DNA from: Asterochloris sp. CNOR1
Lineage: Eukaryota > Chlorophyta > Trebouxiophyceae > Trebouxiales > Trebouxiaceae
Reading direction: 5' to 3'
Assembly (NCBI GenBank): GCA_963969365.1
Contig: OZ017746.1
Span: forward strand, 1,860,001-1,924,000
DNA: 64,000 nt
Each line of letters starts with the position of its first letter. Within the stretch, counting starts at the first letter, position 1. Position numbers and translations under genes: made by a program. The notes beneath the pieces are model-generated. The model had not been told where the DNA came from and did not search any database. It saw nothing but the letters and a program-made list of their open reading frames with translations. Of the stretch, positions 35,201 through 43,888 are shown in pieces.

Positions 35201-36912
35201 TTGAGCTGCAGCCTGCGCTTACCTGCTCCTCAACATGCAGTGGCACATGCTTGCAGGCAGACTGTGCTGCCTGCAACTCAAGAAGCACTGAATATATTTT
35301 CACTTTGCAAGCGCTGGTCCCCTGCAGGCAGGTGGCTCTGCTTGGAGTTGACAGTAGGACTTTCGTCCATCTGGCACCCCATGCAGTCCTGTCCCTGCGC
35401 ATCTGTCTTGCTAGGATGGCGAAGCATTCCTTCCTGGCCCCGATGCAGCTGACAGCTATGCGATCTGCATCCCCTTGCTCCCAAAGCGCCATCTTTCCTC
35501 TTCTCTGCCCTCAGTCCCCATGCTCAAACTCTCCCCCACGATGGCTTTCTGTGCACATCCCAAATGTCCAGTAGATCCCCCTTGGCAACAGTCTTCCGGT
35601 GGCTGCCGCACCACTTCAGTCTGGTCTCTCAATCTGCACACACAATGGAGCTGATCTCTGCGCCCCTGCGTCCTCCACCTGCCCTGCAATTCCCTCATCT
35701 TCGCCGGCCCCTGCCTGAGGGCCACGTCAGGCCTCAAGTGCGCATCCTGACCAGTACTGGGTACCCTGGGACCTGACACGCAACCCTAGCGGTTACGTGG
35801 CACTTCCTGAGACCCACTTTCCTCCCTCACCAGTCGATGCGGTGCATAGGATGGCCACCGACTCCTTCAACACGGGTGCAACCTGTTGGCTTCACATGCA
35901 GCCCTAACTGTCTTGCAGCCCATCCTGCCCACCTGCTGTGCAGCGCCCTCTTCTTCTTGAGCTCCCTCTGCCCCTGTGCCCTGCCAGTCAGTGTCTGTCT
36001 CGACCTCGGCCTGAAGGCGCCTGCGATGGCTGCGCAGCACCTCAAAGGGCTGTTCTCCCTGTTCAGCAGGATCCAGGGTGGCCTGCTGCTGGTTCCCCAG
36101 GTCCTGCAGGAGGCTCAGGGCCTCGTAGCCAGACTCAAACATGTCCTCCGCATCCATCTCGCCCCCGCTGAGAACGCCCTCTGTTTCAGCACCTGCACCC
36201 AGGCAGGCAGCCTTAGTCGAAGTTGTCCGTGAGACACAGGTGTGCATGCATAGATGGGCGCACAGAGCCAGGATAGTGACAGAATGGCTGCAATGCCAGT
36301 TTGCTTCCAGACTGCTGGCGGCCATCCTGGCTCCATCTGTCAGCCATCCATGCAGAGCGAGCCTTCTGTAAATTGCAGCCATGCCTGTGTTGTATCCGCT
36401 CTCGTAGCCACTCTGACTTCTCAGGATCTCCTCGTCACCAAGCTCCGCCCCATCCTGGGCTGCCTTATCCTCCTCCTCCTCCTCTACCTCTTCTGCCTCA
36501 TCTTCATCATCAGGCTCTTCATACGGCTGCAGACGGCAATGTGTTGCTGAGTGTGAACGCAATTGATGACTTGCACAGCTGCCTATGGCAGGAGCCTGAG
36601 CCAGCAGAGGCTGTCCCTGTGCCCCTTGGACGGAACATCCGCCTGGAAGGTCCAGGGCTACAGGAGCCCCCTGGCCAGTGGGTGGCAAGCTATTGTTTCA
36701 TGGCCCGACAGCCGGCCCGGTCAGATCTTGCACAGCGCAGCCAGGCAGAGGGAAGCAACCCGTAGTTGCAGCTGACTCAAGCCATGGCATTTGCCTGCAT
36801 TGTCAAGGCTGCTGCGGGCTCAAGGGTTGCGTTTTCTGCAGCAGCATGTCTTTGAGAGCCAATCCCATGACTGGCAGGCAAATCTTGCCTGGTAATCCTC
36901 GTCATCATCCAT
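26295..36912 (-). CDS. GTF3C3: TFIIIC TPR subunit (TFC4/Sfc4/GTF3C3 homologue)
   Basis: TPR-rich subunit of general RNA polymerase III factor TFIIIC, which recruits TFIIIB to tRNA and 5S genes. Exons (minus): 36912-36889, 36526-36385, 36192-35933, 35087-35017, 34853-34779, 34437-34345, 34048-33895, 33530-33450, 33207-33127, 32669-32391, 31446-31276, 30940-30805, 30371-30178, 29778-29587, 29005-28870, 28526-28388, 27813-27661, 27397-27319, 27233-27174, 26975-26811, 26531-26295, exactly 974 codons (973 residues). The start MDDDEDYQ leads into a strongly acidic region (EAEEVEEEEEDKAAQDG), then a basic stretch (GPKPRRRGKGLKRG), then TPR repeats (FDEAIPRLKEVIRLAPNF; LWKRLFNVSIQLNYYRQAI; YNMLCELFLERRDWAKVLEW) and the C-terminal QEAAHNLSQIYQGSGA block. 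Introns 1 and 2 use apparent GC donors. Family assignment is from TPR order and flanking motifs. Confidence 0.9.
26936..27088 (-). repeat. Three-copy exon-start echo in the TFIIIC subunit gene
   Basis: The coding core AACAGCTCGTGCAGGGC near 26943 recurs at about 27007 (AACAGCTTGTGCAGTGC) and 27061 (AACAGCTTGTGCATGGC), the outer copies lying in the intron upstream of the exon. Confidence 0.8.
27506..27638 (-). repeat. Tandem duplication within a TFIIIC-subunit intron
   Basis: Roughly 45 bp at 27506-27551 (TTGGGC, ACCAGGCTCTGACACAG) recurs at 27591-27638 (CTGGGC, ACCAGGTTCTGACGCAG), about 85 bp apart. Confidence 0.75.
29000..29096 (-). repeat. Acceptor echo in the TFIIIC subunit gene
   Basis: The acceptor of exon 29005 (CTGCAGCCAGCATGT on the plus strand, about 29006-29020) recurs at about 29079-29093. 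Confidence 0.6.
29472..29620 (-). repeat. Donor-side exon echo in the TFIIIC subunit gene
   Basis: The end of exon 29778-29587 with its donor recurs 110 bp into the intron (29472-29515). On the minus strand both share GAGCAGCAGGA, then CATCTT and a potential GT donor. Confidence 0.8.
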
Positions 36913-37104
36913 GCTGGCAGCTGCAAGCTTTCAGAGCACAGCAGGAGAGCCTCAGGTGCCCTGTCTTGAAATGGATCCTTGAATGTGGCAGTGCAAGCCT
37001 ACTCCCGGCCTATTGTGGGGACAATAGGGGAATCTGAATACCTGGTGAGGCCAAGCTGGTAGACTCTCTCATACGTTTTCCGTCACTGCTTGAGGTGCTG
37101 CAGC
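36913..37104. promoter_or_regulatory. Divergent promoter, TFIIIC subunit / NAA38-like
   Basis: 192 bp separate the start codons, so both genes share one short intergenic promoter. No specific element is identifiable. Confidence 0.4.
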
Positions 37105-37720
37105 ATGGCAACTGCGGAGGAGGCAGGGGAGCATGCGACCATCAAGCGGGCCAGGCAGGTGCTGCACAAGCGCATGAAGGTCGGTCCTACTGCTAGCTGT
37201 TGATCCTGCCACATAGGCAACGACTGATGTCTCTCAGCTCTGCATGTTGCAGATTTGTGTGAAAGACGGGAGAATCCTTGTGGGCGACCTCCTCTGCCTG
37301 GATCAGCAGGGCAACATCATCTTGGGCAACACCTGCGAGCAAATTAGCAGCGATGCCAGGCAAGGCGCCGCAATGCTGCTCTGTGGCGGTTCTGCCAGAT
37401 TGTCCGAGAAATGTGCGGCCCTTCACAGCTGCAGACCTGGTTTGACGGCACATCTGCCTTGCACTGGCAGCTCTGCTTCTCATATCAGTGATTGTCACGC
37501 TCATCCTGGTTGCAGTGGGCAAGACCAGGTGGAGGAGAGGCACATGGGATTGGTCTTGGTGCCCCGCCTGCACAGGGTGTCCGCACACTTCATGGTGAGA
37601 GCAGTATTCCTCCGAAAAAAGGATTGTCCAGCATGCAGGCGCTCTGCAGAGGAAATTTCTGTGTTGCAGGCGGTTCAGAGCCAGCGCAAAGACTTGGAGG
37701 AGATTTTGGCAGCCACGTAA
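37105..37720 (+). CDS. NAA38: NAA38/LSMD1-like Sm-fold protein, predicted NatC auxiliary subunit
   Basis: Short LSm-domain protein of the NAA38 (LSMD1) type, an auxiliary subunit of the NatC N-terminal acetyltransferase. Exons: 37105-37179, 37253-37359, 37516-37594, 37670-37720, giving 103 residues. Sm1 is ICVKDGRILVGDLLCLDQQ followed by GNIILGNT, and Sm2 is MGLVLVPRLHRVSAHF, the characteristic NAA38 spacing. The N-terminus is a short helix rich in Lys/Arg. Intron 2 needs a GC donor (GCCAG/GCAAGG). A generic LSm protein is the alternative. It is divergent from the TFIIIC gene. Confidence 0.8.
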
Positions 37721-37881
37721 TCTTTCAGCTGGCATTGTGACAAGGGGAGGGCACTGCAGCAGAGGATATGCAGCACAGGGTCTCAAAGGCGGGAACGCTG
37801 GAATGCCAATTGAGAGACCCAGGCTTGGGCTGGGATGGGAAGCCGGGCTGACCCGCAGAAGCTTTGATAAGGTAGACCAGT

Positions 37882-38791
37882 CTAAGCAGTTTTGTGGTCA
37901 TACATGCTGTTTTCCATCTTCAAAAGCTGCAAGCCAGCCAGCATGACTTGATAATGCTTGCGGCAGTACTGTTGCTGTGCAAACAGGAGGCAGCTCACCT
38001 CCTGGTCAATGCTCCTCAAGGACTGAATGACGTACAAAGCTAGAGCGCTGTATCCCAACGGAATGACAGCAAGCCAAAGATATTGAACAGCCCCTACCTG
38101 CATCAGGTACAATGTCTTGCTGGTAACCTGAACATCCTCAGAGTAGCAACAGCTTACCAGGGTGTCATCCTGCCACCTGCTGGCATGCCAGATGGCTTGT
38201 AGCCAGTACACTGCCAAAATCACAGCAATGCCAATGATCCCTGCTGGCATCAAACGTGCTGTGCTTGATGCTGGTGCTCTGGAAGCTGCTCTCCGTTGCG
38301 GATGGTGGTACAGATCATGGCCCAGCATGGCAGCTGATGCAATCAATATTGCGGCTGACCCTGCCTCTGCCAGGGCAATGCTGCGGGCACTGGACGTGCC
38401 TGCAGTGGAAGGAGCGTTGACAGACAGTCCAGAGGCGCCACTGCAGCAGTCCAGTTGACCAGCAAGGAGCAATCCAGAACCTTGAAAGTAGGAGTGATGC
38501 CTCATGGACCAGGGATCCGAGGTCTGCCTCCAAGCGCAGCCCAACAGCACTGTGGCAAACACAAGCCCCAGTGCCGTGCACACAAGATGCCAGAGCCATG
38601 CTTGCTGCATGCGGGCTTGCTGTAATGCTGCCAGTACTTCCTGCTGCTCCTCAGAGGGCAGGACCTCTTGCTGCAGTGGAAGAGGCTAAGCTGTAATCCT
38701 GAGATCAGAGCAACCTGGCCAGAACCAGCATGTTCATAGAAGGAACCTGGAGGAGCTCATCGACTCGCTGATTGCCCAGTCTCTGGCGCAT
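37882..38791 (-). CDS. Four-helix integral membrane protein of unknown function
   Basis: Not recognised. Exon 1 is 38791-38747 (MRQRLGNQRVDELLQ) and exon 2 runs 38670-37882, giving about 277 residues if read straight through. A Gln/Glu-rich helix (QQEVLPSEEQQEVLAALQQ) precedes four hydrophobic segments: around WLWHLVCTALGLVFATVLLG, IALAEAGSAAILIASAAM, GIIGIAVILAVYWLQAIW and YLWLAVIPLGYSALALYVI. Two internal stretches with good donor and acceptor signals, of 60 and 72 nt, are multiples of three and free of stops, so they could be retained introns; the true protein may be shorter. Location and role cannot be inferred. Confidence 0.6.
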
Positions 38792-39221
38792 GGTGATTGG
38801 TGATCAGTCAGTCAGAATGTCTCGATTTGCGCAAGGTTGACCAACCATAGTGGCAGTTTTCGTGCAGCTCTGGAGGAAAGAGCAGAGCAATTCGAACTTG
38901 ATTTTCACCATTCACACAAGGATTGAGTTCGAATGACCATCACTGGCAGGTTCTTGCCTCAACAACTCAATTTGCTATGGCCTCTGCAAGCAGCCCTGGC
39001 ACATCACTGCAAACACCGGGCAAACAGTCTGCTTCTGTCCTCGTGAGGAACTACAATACGTCCAGCTTGACAATCCAATACGCAGTCTGGCAGCTGTAGA
39101 GCAGATGGTCAGGTCGCCTCTGTGGTGAGGTAATCGAGACGACTTCTCTTTATTTGAGTGGATTCTCTTGTGCTGACCCAGCTCTTTGCTGCAAATGCGG
39201 CTGCAAAGGCAACTGGGGGTC
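38792..39221. other. Intergenic spacer with a short inverted repeat
   Basis: 430 bp, more AT-rich than its surroundings, between the membrane protein start and the kinase stop. A perfect 9-bp inverted repeat (ATTCGAACT at 38890-38898, AGTTCGAAT at 38926-38934) encloses a 27-nt loop. No coding frame is supported. Confidence 0.5.
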
Positions 39222-42200
39222 TCAGAAGGTCCTGTCTGTTATGCTGAGCTCCTCATTGTCCATGACGTCGTCGATGTAGTCTGCAGCGTTATCCACATCG
39301 TCATGGAAGACAGGGGCGTCAGAGTTGGCAAAGCGCACAGTTTTGGCCTCCTGCAGAGCAGCAGATGACAGGTCCTCGCCAGCCAGCCTGGCTTGGTACT
39401 GGCAGGTGAGGCAGCACAATTTGCGTGTCTAGCACTGTCCCCTTACAACTGCTCAGCTGAGCAGGCAGGCAGGGTACCATTGGCTGGCTACACGCTACTT
39501 AGAGGCCCTGTGCACGAAGGGCAGCTAGGTGGTTCTATACAACATAAGGTGCCATACCTGGACAATGGCCTTGATCTGGTCTTCGCTTTGGCTGCCAACC
39601 ATGCCACTGGCCCTCTGCTGAGCCAAGCAGATGTCGTTGAAGCCAGTCAGGCCCGGGGGCAGGTCCTGCTGGTACCAGGGGTGCCTCTGCATCTCCTGGA
39701 TGCTCATCCGCTTGGCTGGGTCAGCCACAAAGATTCGCCTGCACCCAGAAGGGCAGGTTGGTCAGCGCCAGAAGTTCAGCCAGGGACATGTGCCCCACCT
39801 GTGATACTCGGCATGGCCAACCAGTGCAGCACAGAACAGCTGCTGCCCATCTGGGGAAAGCAGAGCGCTCGGGCAATCAGGGCTGCAGGTGCATCCCGGC
39901 GGGGCACCCGAAGGCCACCGAAGCACACAGCAGATCAGCCCTACCTGATAAGGTCCTTGACCATCTCAGAGACAGGACCATGCGGGCTACTGGCTGGGAA
40001 CTGATAATCAACGGCAATGATACGGTAGAGAACCTTCTGAAACCTGCAGATACGGAGGACAGGTGTGTAGCGCTGGCAGCAAAGCCTGAACACTGCAGAC
40101 CAGCAGATGGGACCAGGGATGTCTGCATTGCAATTTTGGTCCAGAAAGCGCATAGAGTCTCTGGGAACATGCTGCTATGGGTGGCAAGTTGGCAGCAAGG
40201 ATGGCGCATGTGTCCCTCCATGCAGAGCAAGCAGCCCATGATGAGGGCATGCGACACAGGCAGTCTATTGCAGCTAGCAGCGGGCACCTGTTGGTCTCCT
40301 TTTTGTCCTCCGGCCGCTCAAAGGGATACTGGCCAAAGAGCATGACGTACAGCATAACACCGCTGCTCCAGATGTCAGCCTTCACGCCATCGTAGTGCTT
40401 GCGGTTGGAGATCACCTCCGGCGCTGCAGGCAGGCAAGCAGGCAGGCAGTGACAGCAGTGCAGAGCAACCAGGCCCAGTGCCTTCAGTGCATGGCAACCC
40501 CAGCTTCAGGCAGTGCGTGTGCAGACTGACACCCAGCAGCTCAGCTACATCACAACATCCCACTGCCTAGAAGGTGCCTGCGTCGGCAAGAAGGCAGGAA
40601 GGCCATGAGGATGAGCAGTCACCTGTGTACCCTGGTGTGCCCACTTTGGACTTGGGCAGGGAGTCCTTGGCATGCTTGGAGTACCCAAAGTCGCACATCT
40701 TCACCAGGGGACGCTTGCTGTTGTCCAGCAGTGTGTTCTCCTGCGACACCACGGGCCGCTGAAAGTCCAGCAGGCAATTCTCCTGCGCATGCAGCCGGCG
40801 CAGTGTTGGTCCCAGTACGGGACTGCCCTACACGCGCAGTGCTGACAGGCATCCAGGCGGGCAGTGTGCTCAGGCTCATGCAGGGGCAGGCGCAGCGCCA
40901 GTGCAGCACACGAGCGGGATGCCGGTGCAGGCAACAGGCCGATGTGGTCCAACTTGGCCCAGGCAGACGTAAGCTGAGCCCTGGTTCTCGTTCTGCTCAC
41001 CAGCTTCACCTGCAGCAGACAAGGGGGAGATCAGCAAGGTTCTTCCAAGAAAGCATGCATCAGGGGGCACAGCTGCCTGCCAGAACGCATCGATGCAGAA
41101 TTGCTGCGCTATCCTACAGCTTACATCTCTGGACACCACACCAAGACGATGGCAGTAGTCCAGTGCGACGATGAGCTGCTGGAAGAACCAGCGCGCCTCA
41201 TACTCCTGCAAGCCACAAGCTGTCAATTGAGTTGAGGGCTGCAGCGTGGCGCGGGACCGCAGCTCAGGTGCAGATGTGAGCAAGGGATCAAAAAGCTTGT
41301 GGTAAATCAGTCCCTGTTGGCTGCAGAGCGGGTCGTGACAGAGCAGACGCCCTACATGATGCTGCAGCTGAGTGGCATTCCGCATCTTACACTGAGCAGC
41401 CCCTGTGGCACAGCACAGACAGGCAACCAGTCCAAGCTTGCCGCAGTGCATGCATGGCCACAGCAACCGGGCGCTAAGCAGTGCCCAGCATAATGCTGCA
41501 GCAGCATGTTGGCAGCACGCCTCGTGCACAGAGCAGCCCCCGTGCCACCGCACAGCTAAGCCACCAGAGTTCTACAGATGTGGCAGTGCGCGCATGACCA
41601 TGGCAGCCAGGGGGCTCACCTGCAGGCCGTTGCGCTGCTTCACATACTGAAACATGTCACCGCCTGGGGCATACTCCATTGCAATGCCCAGGTACTCATT
41701 TGTGAGGAAGACCTGCGAGAAAGGGAAAGCACCTGTCAGCTGCTCATTGAGCAGATCTTTTGAACATGTAAAGTCCAGGCAAGCCCTGCAGTGCAGGGGT
41801 GCCAACCAATGACCCTGCACACGCGCGCCCGATGTTGCTGGTTCACGTGCCTGCACGCCTGAAAGGCCTGCATGCTTGGCACACGGGGCACCTCCAGCTG
41901 GGCAAGAGCCTGCGCAGCAAACCCAGCAGTGGAGTGCTGCCATCTGATGATCCTGCACATGCACAGTCATTGCTGCTTCCCCTCAGACATGTACGCACAG
42001 CACCTTGGGCACGTCCAGCTTGAGTGAGGGCCTGCCATACCTCCCAGCAATGCAGTGGTGCTGGCCTGGCATCCCTGCATTCCTCACCTCGCGGAACTGC
42101 ACAATGTGAGGATGCAGGAGCCTGTTGTGATTTAGTAGCTCCCGCTCCACGTACTGCAGCACAGCCACAATGAGTTCTCAGCAGCAAGGCCTCCAGGGCT

Positions 42201-42700
42201 GCACAATGCAGCACAGCCATGGCAGCCTCAGGGCATATGCAAAGACTGGACACAAGATAGTGATCTGCCATCAGCAGCGGCCGCCAGGCATGCAGCAGGA
42301 GGCCAGGTTTGCAAGCTTCTGTGCCATCCTACAACAGGATAGTCTCAAGAAATTGCACCACCATTGCAGGTGCCTCAGACAGCAAGGTGTGCAGCTTGCC
42401 TTTGTGACCTTCTCGCCACGCTCAATGAACTTGATGGCGACGAGCTCGCCTGTGCGCAGATCTTTACACAGGTACACAAAGCCATAGCTGCCAGAGTTCA
42501 ACGCCTGCACAGCAGCAGCATGCAGGTCAGATTCAAGCAAGGTACCAGCATGCCTGCCCATGGTTCCCATGCACGGAATATAGCAGTCAGATGCAGCAGA
42601 AATGGGCTCTGGTCACCTGGATTTTCTGAAAGCGGGTGTTTCCTTCAAGAGGTTCACGCTTCTGCCTCTGGGACTCGCCCTGAGGAGACCGTGAGGTCAT
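39222..42700 (-). CDS. SnRK2-like serine/threonine protein kinase, copy 1
   Basis: Plant SnRK2-type kinase (abiotic-stress/ABA family in plants). Exons (minus): 42700-42617, 42504-42409, 42153-42088, 41712-41620, 41205-41125, 41009-41001, 40740-40623, 40423-40288, 40043-39945, 39738-39558, 39398-39222; 1,140 nt, 379 residues. Features: P-loop LNSGSYG (first glycine replaced by Asn), VAIK lysine 53, VERELLNH with the alpha-C glutamate, VSRDVKLEN catalytic loop (His of HRD replaced by Ser, Asp140 kept), DFG at 160-162, [22 protein letters not shown], and an acidic C-terminal tail ([14 protein letters not shown]) like the SnRK2 Asp-rich domain. Exon 6 is only 9 nt and encodes Val-Lys-Leu. An in-frame echo of exon 7 sits just upstream (40741-40782) and could be an alternative acceptor. 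Same-strand neighbour of copy 2. Confidence 0.92.
40741..40782 (-). repeat. In-frame echo of kinase-1 exon 7
   Basis: The 42 nt directly upstream of exon 7 resemble its start: both begin GCAGGAGAA on the minus strand. Translated, [12 protein letters not shown] parallels [13 protein letters not shown]. It carries its own CAG acceptor, so its use would insert 14 residues in frame. Confidence 0.8.
41786..41962 (-). repeat. Diverged duplicate in kinase-1 intron 3
   Basis: About 40 bp at 41786-41826 (GTGCCA, CCAATGACCCTGCACACG) recurs at 41922-41962 (CTGCCA, TGATGATCCTGCACATG). Confidence 0.55.
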
Positions 42701-43888
42701 TGCGTCATGAAGAGCTCCTCAAGCTGCAGCTACCACAAGACACCATCCAGGAGCTGCATTAGACAAGGGTAACAGGCTGCACTGCTGACTGTCTGAGAAG
42801 CGATTAGTCCCAACCTGCTCTATTGAGCCCCACTCAGGACGTTAAGTGCGGGAGCGCTTCTCGAACCCGGCAGGGAAGAGAGAAAGGCCTCCAGGCAAGG
42901 AGTGGCCCGCGATCCAGGCACTGAAGGCGATTGCAGTATGCACGGCACGCTATTGCGGTTAGACTTCCGGCAGTGGCACAAAGGTGGCTCGGATGGGCAA
43001 CAGTGCGAAGCTAGGTTCCTTTGCCTAAAGCCCTCATGACCTACCTCTGTTCGTTGTTGGCCATTGCCCTTCACAACAGGCGGGTCTGCCGCTTGGGTTT
43101 GCTTCGCCTCACGGCTTCGCTGGCAAGCTCAGCCAGGTTGCAACTGCTTAATATCCAGAGTGAATTGGTGCTATCTTACCATGTGCCAAGTAATGTAGTG
43201 ACTGCTTGAGCCATTGCAGGCCAACAGCAGCCCCTCTAAGTTGAAGCTCTGGGGGACCTGTGATGCCACATGGCCAGTCCTTGGAGCAACAGCAGACAAG
43301 ATGCAGGACTCATGACGAGGCCAGCCTTCAGTGTTTGTTCAAAATCCTGCACCTGCCTTGTTCAACAGCCTGCACCTGCCAGCCAGCTGCTTTGCAGCCA
43401 AAGGTCATGGTCTGGCTTGAGGACTTTGCATGGCAGGTTGCTGTGGAGTGTTGCAGGCAGGCGTGTGTCGTGTGCAATTACTGTGGAGGCAGCCTATCTA
43501 TCATTCATGAAAGCGATTGCTGGTCACTAGCATGCAATACACATGGGGCCTGGAGGGGACCTGAACTCTCGTTCTGCCTTGTGTGCACTACAAGTGCAGC
43601 AGGCTCACAGCAGGGAGCAACAAGCTGTGTCTGTCCTGCAAAGAATGGCAGGTACTTCATTTGCCAGCCAAGTTGCTCAGTTGATGTTCAGACAGGCTGA
43701 TCTGACATTTGTAAAAGTTGCCTAGTGCCAGACAGAAGCCTTCAAGGTCATGGCTGTCTCTCTGAAAGGTTTAAGGAGAAAGTAAGGTGGCTTGCAAGCG
43801 ATATATTGTTGAATTGACCTTGGGGCCTGGCAATTGCAAGTTCACATTCTGATAGGCACTACGGTAGTGGGCCTGTTGCAGGTGAATT
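42701..43888. other. Spacer between the tandem SnRK2-like kinases
   Basis: 1,188 bp containing the promoter of kinase copy 1 and the 3' region of copy 2. A 146-codon Cys-rich frame (43260-43700, +) is open but has no family match or splice support, so I do not call it. No RNA gene or transposon relic is recognisable. Confidence 0.5.

Noticed and set aside
40425-40450. GCAGGCAGG-type short tandem runs near kinase acceptors (also about 45350 and 45490)
   Set aside because: Simple low-complexity at splice acceptors; reported only where part of a longer echo.
43260-43700. 146-codon Cys-rich open frame (+) between the kinases, with CNYCGG-like spacing
   Set aside because: No family resemblance, no splice context, and it lies in a promoter/3' region; open frames this long occur by chance at this GC content.
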